64,000 nt of DNA. It comes from Leucobacter tenebrionis. GTDB lineage: Bacteria; Actinomycetota; Actinomycetes; Actinomycetales; Microbacteriaceae. The stretch is from NCBI RefSeq assembly GCF_019884725.1, contig NZ_CP082322.1, positions 1,054,001 to 1,118,000 on the forward strand, written 5' to 3'. The notes under the pieces are model-generated. The model made no database searches and was not told the DNA's origin. It saw only the letters and a program-made list of their open reading frames with translations. This document shows, piece after piece, positions 29,371 through 37,759 of the stretch; position 1 is the stretch's first letter, and each line of letters starts with the position of its first letter. Both the position numbers and the translations under genes were made by a program.

Positions 29371-29867
29371 GCGGCCTCCCAGTCGCCGCTCTTGCCGCCC
29401 GACTTGGCGAGCACCCGCGTGCCGGTGATCTCCGCGTGCTTGTGCACCGCCTTGATCATGTCGTACAGGGTCAGCGCGGCGACGCTCGCGGCGGTGAGCG
29501 CCTCCATCTCGACGCCCGTGACACCGCGCGTCGTCACCTCGGCCAGTACCCGCACCCGATCCCCCTCGGCCTCGAAGTCCACCGACACCCGGCTGATGGG
29601 CAGCGGATGGCAGAGCGGGATCAGCTCCCACGTGCGCTTCGCTGCCATGATGCCGGCGACGCGGGCCGTGCCGAGCGCCTCGCCCTTCGGCAGCTGCCCC
29701 TCCATGAGCTGCTGCACGACCGCGGGAAGGGTCACGAGCACGGCCTCGGCGCGAGCGGTGCGCTTGGTGACGGCCTTGTCGCTCACGTCGACCATGTGCG
29801 CGCTGCCGTCCTCGCGCAGGTGGGTGAGGCCGGGATCGGCGGGGCGCTCGGCGCGGGGCTCAGTCAT
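29367..29867 (-). CDS. moaC: Cyclic pyranopterin monophosphate synthase
   Basis: 166-residue MoaC, which converts the MoaA product to cyclic pyranopterin monophosphate. Conserved blocks: [58 protein letters not shown] and GGKSGDW. Start ATG 29867 overlaps the moeA end by 8 bp; stop overlaps mogA. Full length. Confidence 0.95.
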   Translation of the reverse strand: MTEPRAERPADPGLTHLREDGSAHMVDVSDKAVTKRTARAEAVLVTLPAVVQQLMEGQLPKGEALGTARVAGIMAAKRTWELIPLCHPLPISRVSVDFEAEGDRVRVLAEVTTRGVTGVEMEALTAASVAALTLYDMIKAVHKHAEITGTRVLAKSGGKSGDWEAA

Positions 29868-31251
29868 GGATCCTCCAGACGGTGACGGGGGTGTTCTCGG
29901 CTGCGAAACCGGCTCCGAGCGGGATCTCGGCGATCACGTCTGCTGCCGCGAGTCCGCTGAGCAGGTGGGAGCTCGGCCCGCTGAGCACGACCCGGCCGTC
30001 GGGAGCGAGCGTGCCACGGCGAAGCTGCAGCTTGTCCTCGGGCGAGACGGCGTCGTGGGCGAGCGGCCGCCGCTCGCGCGTCCGCTCGGGCGCGAGGCCC
30101 GCGTACTCCCGCAGCGCGGGCAGCAGGAAGAGCTCGGCCGAGAGCATCGCGCTCACCGGGTTGCCGGGGAAGCAGAGGGCGGGCAGCCGGTGCCCACCGT
30201 CCGTCTCGTCGGCGCCGCCGGCCTCGTCGGCGTCGTCCGCCTCGTCGGCACCGTCAGTCTCGTCGAGCACGAGCACGCCGAGGCCCTGCGGTCCTCCCGG
30301 CTGCATGGCGACCTTCACGAACTCCGCTCCCAGCGGTGCGAGCGCATCCCGTACCACCTCGAACGCGCCCGCGCTGATGCCGCCCGAGGTCACGATCAGG
30401 TCGGCCCACGGCGCATCCGCGCTGATCGCCGCCCGCAGCGCCGCGGGGTCGTCCTCGCATCGCAGCACCCGCACGTCGGCCGACACGGCTCTGAGCGCCG
30501 CGGCGAGCATCGGGGTGTTCGCATCGTGGATCCGCCCCGGGGCGAGGCCGTTCGCCTGACCCGGCGGCACGATCTCGTCCCCCGTCGAGCAGAGCAGCAC
30601 GCGCACGCGCGGCAGCACCGGCACCGCGGCGATACCGGCCGCGGCGAGCGCGCCGATGCGAGCGGGGGTGAGACGGGCGCCCGCTGCGAGGATCTCCGCG
30701 CCGGAGCCGAGATCGGATCCCGCGCGCCTCACGAACTCCCCCACCGGCACCGGAGCGATGAACGCCACCGTTCCCCGCGGCTCACCCCGGCCGGCTCTGG
30801 CAAGCGCCGGGAACTCGGGCGGCAGCACCCGCTCGATCGGCACGACCGCGTCCGCCCCTCGGGGGATCGCCGCACCTGTCATCACCGGCGACGCGCTGCC
30901 CGGCGCGTGCTCGACGGGAGCGTCGCCCGCGGCGGTCGCGATCCCGATCCGGAGTTCCACGGGTCTCGCCTCGGTCGCCTCCGCAAGATCGTGGGAGCGC
31001 ACCGCGTAGCCGTCCATCTGCGAATTGTCGAAGGGCGGCAGCGGGATCGGCGAGGCGGTGGCCTCGGCCGTCACCCGTCCGAGCAGGCCGGCGTCGATGA
31101 CGCTCAGCCTCTCGGGCCCCCGAGTGCGGGCCCGCAGCAACGCTTCGCCCAGCACGCGACGGCAGACCGCGGCATGCTCCTCGGCGGTGCGAGCAGCCGC
31201 TGACTCGATGCCCTGCCCCGCGCCCGCGGCTTCCCGCCCGGTTGCGCTCAC
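29860..31251 (-). CDS. moeA: Molybdopterin molybdenumtransferase (first MoeA), acidic insert
   Basis: 463-residue MoeA, which inserts molybdate into adenylylated molybdopterin. Visible: [52 protein letters not shown] and [10 protein letters not shown]. Between LGVLVLDE and [11 protein letters not shown] there is a run made almost wholly of Asp/Glu/Ala/Gly (about residues 348-370, coded near 30190-30265) that family members lack; it is encoded by short DNA repeats. GTG start 31251, 13 nt after the moaD stop. A second moeA lies at 51 kb. Confidence 0.9.
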   Translation of the reverse strand: MSATGREAAGAGQGIESAAARTAEEHAAVCRRVLGEALLRARTRGPERLSVIDAGLLGRVTAEATASPIPLPPFDNSQMDGYAVRSHDLAEATEARPVELRIGIATAAGDAPVEHAPGSASPVMTGAAIPRGADAVVPIERVLPPEFPALARAGRGEPRGTVAFIAPVPVGEFVRRAGSDLGSGAEILAAGARLTPARIGALAAAGIAAVPVLPRVRVLLCSTGDEIVPPGQANGLAPGRIHDANTPMLAAALRAVSADVRVLRCEDDPAALRAAISADAPWADLIVTSGGISAGAFEVVRDALAPLGAEFVKVAMQPGGPQGLGVLVLDETDGADEADDADEAGGADETDGGHRLPALCFPGNPVSAMLSAELFLLPALREYAGLAPERTRERRPLAHDAVSPEDKLQLRRGTLAPDGRVVLSGPSSHLLSGLAAADVIAEIPLGAGFAAENTPVTVWRIHD

Positions 31252-31264
31252 CGTTCGAGGCCCA

Positions 31265-31525
31265 TCATCCGCCGGCGAACGGCGGGAGCACGTCGACGAC
31301 AGTTCCGCCGGGACCGGCGCCGATCTCCCCGCCGTCGCGTCGCACCTCGCCGTCGACGAGAAAGGACCCGCTGCGCAGCACCCGCAGCATCGCGGCGCCG
31401 TGCCGATCCGCGAGCTCCGCCCGCAGCGCGTCGAGCGTCGCCGGCGCACTCAGCAGCACTTCCTCCTGCGCCGTGCCCGCCGCGTCGGCCGCCGCGGCGA
31501 AGTACCGAACCGTGATGCCCGTCAT
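31265..31525 (-). CDS. moaD: Molybdopterin synthase small subunit, sulfur carrier
   Basis: 86-residue ubiquitin-like sulfur carrier ending in PPFAGG; the terminal Gly-Gly is adenylated and thiocarboxylated (by MoeB and the sulfur source) and then donates sulfur through MoaE. ATG 31525 with TACGAT 7 nt upstream. It opens the operon moaD-moeA-moaC-mogA and probably SulP-HNH. It diverges from moeB. Confidence 0.9.
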   Translation of the reverse strand: MTGITVRYFAAAADAAGTAQEEVLLSAPATLDALRAELADRHGAAMLRVLRSGSFLVDGEVRRDGGEIGAGPGGTVVDVLPPFAGG

Positions 31526-31532
31526 GCCCTCC

Positions 31533-31538
31533 ATCGTA
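31533..31538 (-). promoter_or_regulatory. -10 element TACGAT for moaD, leaderless
   Basis: Complement of ATCGTA; ends 7 nt before the ATG at 31525. Confidence 0.6.
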
Positions 31539-31564
31539 GCCTCGGTCGCGAACCCACACCCCGT

Positions 31565-31622
31565 CCGAGATACGGATCTCGCGGCTCTGATCGCGGATGA
31601 GCATGCGATTCCCGTATCTCGG
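31565..31622. repeat. Inverted repeat between divergent moaD and moeB
   Basis: Perfect 11-bp outer arms CCGAGATACGG (31565-31575) and 31612-31622, with imperfect inner pairing. Shares the CCGARA..CGGAT pattern with the repeats at 22.2 and 36.5 kb. Confidence 0.8.
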
Positions 31623-31664
31623 CAGGGGCCGGGCCGGGTCCCGCGCTCCGCGCGGCAGGCTCGG

Positions 31665-31724
31665 GCACCGGGAGGCACCGGGAGGCACCGGGAGGCACCG
31701 GAAGGCACCGGAAGGCACCGGGCG
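31665..31724. repeat. Six tandem copies of a 10-bp unit upstream of moeB
   Basis: Units of GCACCGGGAG: three identical (31665-31694), two GCACCGGAAG (31695-31714), and one GCACCGGGCG. The array ends 16 bp before the -10 element of moeB, covering the -35 area. The period of 10 bp is close to one helical turn and not a multiple of 3. Confidence 0.92.
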
Positions 31725-31740
31725 CCGGTCCCGCGCGACC

Positions 31741-31746
31741 TACAAT
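31741..31746 (+). promoter_or_regulatory. -10 element TACAAT for moeB, leaderless
   Basis: TACAAT ends 6 nt before the ATG at 31753. Confidence 0.65.
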
Positions 31747-31752
31747 GGCGAT

Positions 31753-32919
31753 ATGCCCTCCGACGATCCCGCACGGCCGGCGCCGCTCGTCGAGCCGGCC
31801 GCCTCGCTCCCGCCCGAGCGGCTGCGACGCGCTCAACGCCAGCTCCCGCTGCCCGGATTCGGGGAGACGGCTCAGGCGCGTCTGCACGCGGCGCGCGTGC
31901 TGGTCATCGGCGCCGGAGGGCTCGGCAGCGCGAGCGTGCCGTACCTCGCGGGCGCGGGAGTGGGCACGATCGGCATCGTCGACGACGACGAGGTCGAGCT
32001 CTCGAACCTCCACCGCCAGATCGCGCACGGAACCGCCGACCTCGGACGCCCGAAGACGGCCTCGCTCGCTGACGCGGTGAACCGCCTCGACCCCGGCGCG
32101 CGCGTCGAGCAGCATCGCATCAGGCTCGACTCCTCGAACGCCCTCGAACTGTTCGAGCGCTACGACCTGGTCATCGACGGCAGCGACAACTTCGCCACCC
32201 GCTACCTCGCGAACGACGCGGCAGAGCTCACCGGCAGACCGCTCGTCTGGGGTGCGATTCTGCAGTACCACGGGCAGCTCGGGGTCGCCTGGCACCGCTA
32301 CGGCCCCGGCTACCGAGACCTCTTCCCGTCGCCGCCTCCGCCGGACGATGTGATGGACTGCGGCACCGGAGGCGTGCTGCCCGGCCTGTGCGGCACGATC
32401 GGCTCCCTCCTCGCGACCGAGGCCCTCAAACTGATCACGGGTCTGGGCGAATCGCTCATCGGACGCGTGCTGCTCTACGACGCACTCGCCGCCTCCTTCC
32501 GCGAGCTGCCGTACCGGCGGGACTCGCAGGCATCGCCCGTGTCGGAGCTCGTCGACTACGAGCGGTTCTGCGACGGAGCCGATCCGCTGCCCGCGGCGGT
32601 GTCGGCCGAGGTGCTCGCCTCGGAACTCGCCACCGGGAATCCGCCGCGACTTCTCGACGTGCGCACACCCTCGGAGCACGCCGCGCGACGCATCGTCGGT
32701 TCGACGGCAGCGCCCCTCGATCAGCTCGAATCCGAGAATGCCGCGCTCGGGATCGCCACCGGGCCGGGCCCCGTCACCGTGTACTGCGAACGCGATCCGC
32801 GATCCATCCGCGCCGCCCGCCTGCTCGCCGAGCGAGGCGTCGAGGTCCGCTACCTGCGAGGCGGAGTGACCGCTCTCGCCGCCGTCGCACCGCAGCTGCT
32901 GGAGGGGCACGATGTCTGA
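31753..32919 (+). CDS. moeB: MoaD-activating adenylyltransferase with rhodanese domain (MoeBR)
   Basis: 388-residue fusion: ThiF/E1-like adenylyltransferase (VLVIGAGGLGSASVPYLAG, DDDEVELSNLHRQI, LVIDGSDNFATRY) followed by a C-terminal rhodanese domain from about residue 295 (LLDVRTPSEHAARRI, and VYCERDPRS with the active-site Cys). It adenylates the C-terminal glycine of MoaD and probably also transfers sulfur. The cysteine desulfurase 400 bp downstream is a likely sulfur donor. ATG set by the leaderless promoter. moaE overlaps its end by 8 bp. Confidence 0.92.
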   Translation: MPSDDPARPAPLVEPAASLPPERLRRAQRQLPLPGFGETAQARLHAARVLVIGAGGLGSASVPYLAGAGVGTIGIVDDDEVELSNLHRQIAHGTADLGRPKTASLADAVNRLDPGARVEQHRIRLDSSNALELFERYDLVIDGSDNFATRYLANDAAELTGRPLVWGAILQYHGQLGVAWHRYGPGYRDLFPSPPPPDDVMDCGTGGVLPGLCGTIGSLLATEALKLITGLGESLIGRVLLYDALAASFRELPYRRDSQASPVSELVDYERFCDGADPLPAAVSAEVLASELATGNPPRLLDVRTPSEHAARRIVGSTAAPLDQLESENAALGIATGPGPVTVYCERDPRSIRAARLLAERGVEVRYLRGGVTALAAVAPQLLEGHDV

Positions 32920-33325
32920 ACCGCTGGCGAGGATCACCGACGAGACCATCGACGAGGCAGCGGTGCGGGCCGCGGTCGATGCTGCGGAGTGCGGTGCAGT
33001 GGTCGTGTTCCACGGTGTCGTGCGAGACCACGACGGCGGTGAGCGAGTGCGCGCGCTCGACTACAGCTCGCACCCCGACGCCCAACGCTTCATCGCGGAT
33101 ATCGTCGCGGAGGAGCAGCGTCGGTCGGGGGTGCGACTCGCGGCAGTGCACCGGATCGGCGCACTCGCCATCGGCGACGCCGCGCTCGTCGCAGCCGCCT
33201 CCGCCCCGCACCGCCGCGAGGCCTTCGAGGCCGTCGAGCAGCTGGTCGAGCGTATCAAGCATGAAGTGCCGATCTGGAAGCGCCAGCACTATGCCGACGG
33301 CGTCTCCGACTGGGTGGGGCTGTAA
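32912..33325 (+). CDS. moaE: Molybdopterin synthase large subunit
   Basis: 137-residue MoaE that converts cyclic pyranopterin monophosphate to molybdopterin with sulfur from MoaD. Conserved: AVVVFHGVVRDHDGG, RIGALAIGDAALV, HRREAFEAVEQLVERIKHEV and PIWKRQHYADG with the catalytic Lys. ATG inside the end of moeB. Full length. Confidence 0.95.
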   Translation: MSEPLARITDETIDEAAVRAAVDAAECGAVVVFHGVVRDHDGGERVRALDYSSHPDAQRFIADIVAEEQRRSGVRLAAVHRIGALAIGDAALVAAASAPHRREAFEAVEQLVERIKHEVPIWKRQHYADGVSDWVGL

Positions 33326-33338
33326 GCGTCCTTGCCGG

Positions 33339-33374
33339 GACCGCCTGGTGCACCTCTCCGGCCGCGAGGCGGTC
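33339..33374. terminator. Possible two-way terminator between moaE and the desulfurase gene
   Basis: 8-bp inverted repeat GACCGCCT (33339-33346) / AGGCGGTC (33367-33374) across the 47-bp gap between convergent stops. No T tract, so only tentative. Confidence 0.3.
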
Positions 33375-34488
33375 AGCCGGCGTTCACTGCCGCGATCAGC
33401 GCGTCCGCGGCGGCCGCGACCTCTGGCTCGGTCGTTGCGCGGCCCAGCGAGAGTCGCAACGCTCCGAGCGCGAGGTCGGGATCGAGTCCCATCTCGATGA
33501 GGGTAGTCGAGGGCGTGTGGGTCCCCGAGTGACAGGCGCTGCCAGTGGAGGCGCCGACCTCGGGTGCCCGATCCAGCACCTCACCGCCGATGTGCCCCGG
33601 GACCGCCACCATGAGCGTGTTCGGCAGACATCCGTCGGCCGGGCTGACACGCACCAGCTGCGGGAGGCCCGCGACCAGGCGCTCCCAGAGCAACTCCCGT
33701 AAATGCAGTTGGCGGGCGGATTCGGCGTCGAGCAGCTCGCCGGCCAACTCGGCGGCGGCCCCGAGCGCGACGATCCCCGCCACGTTCTCGGTCCCCGGCC
33801 GCAGCCCCCGCTCCTGCCCCGCGCCGACGAGCACGGGCGCGATCGGCGTGCCGCGCCGCACGTAGAGCGCGCCCACGCCCTTGGGTGCGTAGAGCTTGTG
33901 GCCGGCGATGCTCAGCAGGTCGACTCCGAGCCCGTCGACCGAGACGGGGATCTTCCCGGCCGCCTGGGCTGCGTCGGCGTGCATGACGCCGCCGGCGGCG
34001 CGCACCCGATCCGCGACCTCGGCGATCGGCTGGATCGTGCCGACCTCGTTCTGCGCGAGGATCAGGGTCCCGATCCCCAGCGCCCCGGCAGGCACTGCAC
34101 CGGGATCGACGCGCCCCTCGGAGTCGACGGCGAGCCTGCGGACCTCCCAGCCTTCGCGTTCGAGCCCGCCCACCGGTCGATCTGTGGCCGGGTGCTCGAC
34201 CACCGAGGTCAGCAGCCTCCGCTGCGGGGAGAGCACGGCGGCACCCCGGATCGCGAGGTTGTTCGCCTCGGTGCCGCCCGAGGTGAAGACGATCTCGTCA
34301 GGGTGCGCGCCGATGAGCGCCGCGAGTTGCTCGCGGGCCTTCTCGACGGCGCTACGAGCCGCGAGTCCCTGAGAGGTCGAGCTCGAGGGGTTGCCGAAGC
34401 GCTCCGTGAGGTACGGGAGCATCGCTTCGAGTGCCTCCCGCGCGACCGGTGTGGTGCCGTTGTGATCGAGGTAGGCCTGCTGCGACAT
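33373..34488 (-). CDS. Cysteine desulfurase (NifS/IscS class)
   Basis: 371-residue PLP enzyme that frees sulfur from cysteine (or selenium from selenocysteine). PLP lysine Lys198 in SIAGHKLYAPKG; active cysteine Cys319 in GASTGSACHSGTHTPS; YLDHNGTTPVAREAL at the N-terminus. There is no iscU or sufU next to it; its neighbours are moeB/moaE and moaA, so sulfur for molybdopterin, or for FdhD, or selenide for SelD, is the likely job. ATG 34488 is fixed by the leaderless -10; the in-frame ATG at 34530 precedes that promoter. Confidence 0.9.
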   Translation of the reverse strand: MSQQAYLDHNGTTPVAREALEAMLPYLTERFGNPSSSTSQGLAARSAVEKAREQLAALIGAHPDEIVFTSGGTEANNLAIRGAAVLSPQRRLLTSVVEHPATDRPVGGLEREGWEVRRLAVDSEGRVDPGAVPAGALGIGTLILAQNEVGTIQPIAEVADRVRAAGGVMHADAAQAAGKIPVSVDGLGVDLLSIAGHKLYAPKGVGALYVRRGTPIAPVLVGAGQERGLRPGTENVAGIVALGAAAELAGELLDAESARQLHLRELLWERLVAGLPQLVRVSPADGCLPNTLMVAVPGHIGGEVLDRAPEVGASTGSACHSGTHTPSTTLIEMGLDPDLALGALRLSLGRATTEPEVAAAADALIAAVNAG

Positions 34489-34494
34489 ACCCGC

Positions 34495-34500
34495 AGTGTA
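34495..34500 (-). promoter_or_regulatory. -10 element TACACT, leaderless
   Basis: Complement of AGTGTA; ends 6 nt before the ATG at 34488. It sits just past the 3' end of the coiled-coil gene. Confidence 0.6.
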
Positions 34501-34526
34501 GCGGCGCGCTGCGTACGATACGCCCG

Positions 34527-34994
34527 TCACCCCAGCATGAGCAACGGCGGACGCGCGGGCCCCTCCAGTCGGGCGACCGCGACCTTCAGCTCGGTCACGT
34601 CTCCACGCAGCCCGCCGACCTCATCCGAGAGCGCGTCGATCCGGGTCGACAACCGTGCGTCCAACGCGTCGATCCGTGCCGACAGACGCTGCTCCAGCCC
34701 GGTTTCCACCCCGTCGATCCGATCCGACAACCGCACGTCCAACGCATCGATCCGAGCCGACAGACGCTGCTCCAGCCCAGACTCGACCCCATCGATCCGC
34801 GCCGACAGGCGGCGCCCCGTCTCTTCATTGCACGCCTCGACCCCGTCGATCCGCGCCGACAACCGCTGCTCCAACCCGCTGAGGCCCGCGTCGAGGCGCG
34901 AGTCGAATCGGGTGATGACCCACCCGAACCCGCCGGCCATCGCGAGCAGCACTCCGACTGCGCTCAGGATCGTAGCGAGGATATCCGGGGACAC
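34527..34994 (-). CDS. Membrane-anchored repetitive coiled-coil protein
   Basis: 155-residue protein of unknown function. One N-terminal membrane helix (ILATILSAVGVLLAMAGGFG) is followed by about seven copies of a unit such as RLSARIDGVESGLEQ / RLSARIDALDV, an unbroken heptad- or 11-residue-type coiled coil. The DNA is correspondingly repetitive. GTG start with AGAGGAGG 8 nt before, so it is well translated. It lies between moaA and the cysteine desulfurase on the same strand, but nothing ties it to cofactor synthesis. Confidence 0.75.
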   Translation of the reverse strand: MSPDILATILSAVGVLLAMAGGFGWVITRFDSRLDAGLSGLEQRLSARIDGVEACNEETGRRLSARIDGVESGLEQRLSARIDALDVRLSDRIDGVETGLEQRLSARIDALDARLSTRIDALSDEVGGLRGDVTELKVAVARLEGPARPPLLMLG

Positions 34995-35164
34995 GAGCCG
35001 CCTCCTCTCGAGTGCTCTGCGCGGTTCGTATTCGTAGTCTACGTCGCGGATCGCGAGGCGGAAACGCGCCCCCAGAATCTGTGGAGAACTCGCGAATGTT
35101 CACCCGATTCAGTCTGATGTGAGCGAAGTCCGTACCCGACAGGGCCGATGCGCGGACCGCGGCA

Positions 35165-36247
35165 TCAGCCCCCGATGTACGACATCTCGATACGGGCCGG
35201 GGCCTCCCCCGCGGTGCTCAGGCCGCGCAGCTCCGAGTACCGGTCGTCCCGCCGTTCCCACAGCCCCGACAGCGCCCGCGCCACCTCGGCGTCGGATGCG
35301 CCCGAGCGCAGCAGCGACCGCAGATCGAAGCCGCTCGAGGCGAAGAGGCAGGTGAAGAGCCTCCCCTCTGCCGACACGCGAGCGCGCGAGCAGTCGCCGC
35401 AGAACGCCCCCGTGACGCTCGAGATCACCCCGATCTCACCGGCGCCGTCGCGATACCGCCAACGCTTCGCCGTCTCACCAGGCGCGGCCGGGGCCATCGG
35501 TTCGAGCGGATGGACCTCATCGATGCGGCGCACCACCTCGGCTGAGGGCACCACGTCGTCGAGGCGCCAGCCGTTCGAGGATCCCACGTCCATGTATTCG
35601 ATGAACCGCAGCGGGTGGCCGGTGCCGCGGAAGCGCTCGGCGAGGGGCAGGATCTCGTCGTCGTTCACCCCCCGCTTGAGCACGGTGTTGATCTTCACGG
35701 GCGAGAGCCCTGCCGCATTCGCAGCGTCGATGCCGTCGAGCACGCGCTGCACGGGGAATCGCACGTCGTTGACCGCGCGGAACCGCGCGTCGTCGAGCGA
35801 GTCGAGCGACACGGTGACTCGGCGCAGTCCGGCGGCTCGCAGCGCCTCGGCTTTCATCGGCAGCGCCGATCCGTTCGTCGTCAGCGCCAGGTCGAGCGGA
35901 TGCCCGTCGGGAGTCCGGATCGCGGCGAGTCGCGCGATGAGATCCTCGATACCGCGCCGCAGCAGCGGTTCGCCACCGGTGATCCGCAGCTTGACGACGC
36001 CGAGGGATGCGCCGATGCGCGCCAGCCGCTCGATCTCCTCGAAGCTCAGGATCTCGGAGCGGTCGAGAAACTGGTAGTCGCGCCCGAATATCTCCTTGGG
36101 CATGCAGTAGACGCAGCGGAAGTTGCAGCGGTCGGTCACCGAGATTCGCAGATCGCGCAGGGGCCTGCCCCGGGCGTCCGAAAGGCCGGTCGAGGGGAGT
36201 CGACGCACCCCGGGCCCGGTTCCCGTTTCCCGCTCATCCGATCGCAT
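35165..36247 (-). CDS. moaA: GTP 3',8-cyclase
   Basis: 360-residue radical SAM enzyme for the first molybdopterin step. N-terminal SAM cluster CNFRCVYC (Cys41, Cys45, Cys48), [19 protein letters not shown]-terminal second cluster [19 protein letters not shown], and the C-terminal Gly-Gly needed for activity. Start chosen at ATG 36247 (MRSDERETG) because GAGG lies 7 nt ahead; GTG at 36271 and 36259 are in frame alternatives, and the -10 TAGGGT at 36270-36275 would give either a 16-nt leader or a near-leaderless start. Transcribed alone. Confidence 0.92.
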   Translation of the reverse strand: MRSDERETGTGPGVRRLPSTGLSDARGRPLRDLRISVTDRCNFRCVYCMPKEIFGRDYQFLDRSEILSFEEIERLARIGASLGVVKLRITGGEPLLRRGIEDLIARLAAIRTPDGHPLDLALTTNGSALPMKAEALRAAGLRRVTVSLDSLDDARFRAVNDVRFPVQRVLDGIDAANAAGLSPVKINTVLKRGVNDDEILPLAERFRGTGHPLRFIEYMDVGSSNGWRLDDVVPSAEVVRRIDEVHPLEPMAPAAPGETAKRWRYRDGAGEIGVISSVTGAFCGDCSRARVSAEGRLFTCLFASSGFDLRSLLRSGASDAEVARALSGLWERRDDRYSELRGLSTAGEAPARIEMSYIGG

Positions 36248-36269
36248 CGCAATCCTCACTTCGGCACTC

Positions 36270-36275
36270 ACCCTA
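36270..36275 (-). promoter_or_regulatory. -10 element TAGGGT for moaA
   Basis: Complement of ACCCTA at 36270-36275. The expected transcription start is about 36263. Confidence 0.5.
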
Positions 36276-36463
36276 GCATCGCGTCTCGCGGGCGCGTCCG
36301 TGTCCTGTGCTCCGGTGGTTATCCAGGCCCCCGGAACAATCGAGACGGTCCATTCCTATCGAGTCGCGCGCTCCCGGGATCACGACTTCAAGAAAGCCCG
36401 GCCGTACCCCCAACCGGCCGCGAGCCTCCCGAGTCTCACCCTCGAAGCCGATCCTTTCGCCGC

Positions 36464-36519
36464 CGAGAGGCGGATTTCGCACGCAGGATCGCGGTCCGGC
36501 GTGCGAAATCCGTATCTCG
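36464..36519. repeat. Inverted repeat downstream of modC
   Basis: Perfect 14-bp inner arms CGGATTTCGCACGC (36471-36484) and 36499-36512, extended outwards by CGAGA/TCTCG with two mismatches; loop 14 nt. Confidence 0.9.
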
Positions 36520-36565
36520 ATGAGGATCCACCGTCCCTGAGTCCGTCGAAGGAGGCACGAGCGGC

Positions 36566-37759
36566 TCACGAGGCCGGAACCGCGAACCGCACCTCGGCGG
36601 CGCTCAACTCGATGCGCACTCGCGCCCCGGGAGCGATCTCCGGATCGAGCGCGCGACTCACCGGCACCTCCGCGACGAACCCGGGCCACTCCTCGAACTC
36701 GAGGCGCACGCCGGTGCGGCTCGCAGCGAGTGCGGACACGGTGCCGTCCCAGATCGCGCCGGCCCCGTCACCGGGCCCGTGCGACGAGGCCGCCGAGGCC
36801 GAGAAGACCCCGGGGCCGGGTCCGAGGTCGGATCCGGGACCGGCGAGCGGGCTCACCCGCACCGCGACGGGGTCGAAACTCGCCACCGCAGGATGGCCGG
36901 GGCCGGGCAGGGATCCGGATCCGCGGATCCCCTCGACGGGCGCACCGCTCAGCTGCAGCGAGCCGTCCTCCGCCGCGGTGCCCCGCAGCAGCACCCGCCC
37001 CGAGAACTCCGCCGCGAAGTCGGTCGCGGGCGCCGCGAGCACCTCGGCGACCGAGCCGAGCTGCGCGATCCTCCCCTCCTCGATCACCATCACCCGATCG
37101 GCCAATGCGATGAGGTCGACCGGATCGTGGGTGACGAGCATCGCGGGCACCCCGAGCCGGCGGATCTCGGATGCGACGAGGACGCGCAGTTGCTGCGCAC
37201 TCGCGACATCGAGCGCGGCGAAAGGCTCGTCGAGCAGCAGCAGATCCGGATCGGCCGCGAGCGTGCGCGCGATGGCCACCCGCTGCTGCTGGCCGCCCGA
37301 GAGCTCCGTCTCTCGCGCGTCGCCGCGGCCCTCGAGGCCCACCCGCTCGAGCCACTCGCGAGCGAGGCTCGCCGCCCGCGACCGCGGCACCCGCTGAGAG
37401 CGGGGCCCGAACGCGATGTTGGCGGCGGCGTCGAGGTGCGGGAAGAGCCTCGCTCGCTGATCGAGGTGGCCCACCCGCCTCGCGGATCGTGGGAGGAATA
37501 CCTCGGCGGCGCCCTCCTCGCTGCGGCTCAGGCAGCGCCCGCCGAGCTCGATGCGGCCGCTGCTGAGCGGCAGCGTCCCCGCGACGGCGCCGAGCAGCGT
37601 CGACTTACCCGCACCGTTCGGCCCGATCACCCCGAGGATCTCCCCCGGAGCGACCTCGAGCGAGACTTCCAGGAGGAAGTTCCCCCGAGCGACCGCCACC
37701 GCGCACCGCAGCTCCCTCGGAACGGCGGCCCGGGCACCGTCGCGCCCCGCGCCGCTCAC
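36566..37759 (-). CDS. modC: Molybdate ABC transporter ATP-binding protein
   Basis: 397-residue ModC: Walker A GVIGPNGAGKST, signature ELSGGQQQR, Walker B LLLLDEPFAALD, switch His in LVTHDP, then a C-terminal TOBE/Mop region (about residues 330-395) that binds molybdate. GTG 37759 overlaps the modB stop as GTGA. A Gly/Pro/Ser-rich linker between the ATPase and TOBE parts makes it slightly long. Confidence 0.9.
   Translation of the reverse strand: MSGAGRDGARAAVPRELRCAVAVARGNFLLEVSLEVAPGEILGVIGPNGAGKSTLLGAVAGTLPLSSGRIELGGRCLSRSEEGAAEVFLPRSARRVGHLDQRARLFPHLDAAANIAFGPRSQRVPRSRAASLAREWLERVGLEGRGDARETELSGGQQQRVAIARTLAADPDLLLLDEPFAALDVASAQQLRVLVASEIRRLGVPAMLVTHDPVDLIALADRVMVIEEGRIAQLGSVAEVLAAPATDFAAEFSGRVLLRGTAAEDGSLQLSGAPVEGIRGSGSLPGPGHPAVASFDPVAVRVSPLAGPGSDLGPGPGVFSASAASSHGPGDGAGAIWDGTVSALAASRTGVRLEFEEWPGFVAEVPVSRALDPEIAPGARVRIELSAAEVRFAVPAS

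Larger units (their letters stand above)
36248..36565. other. Intergenic region between modC and moaA
   Basis: 318 bases with no convincing gene on either strand. It holds the moaA -10 (TAGGGT, complement of 36270-36275), a mid-region with several short GC hairpins, and the large inverted repeat at 36464-36519. No riboswitch-like structure is recognisable by eye. Confidence 0.6.

Noticed and set aside
31665..31724. Coding origin for the 10-bp repeats
   Set aside because: A 10-bp period breaks any reading frame; they lie upstream of the moeB promoter.
36248..36565. Moco riboswitch before moaA
   Set aside because: No recognisable conserved motif of that class; only generic GC hairpins and the inverted repeat.
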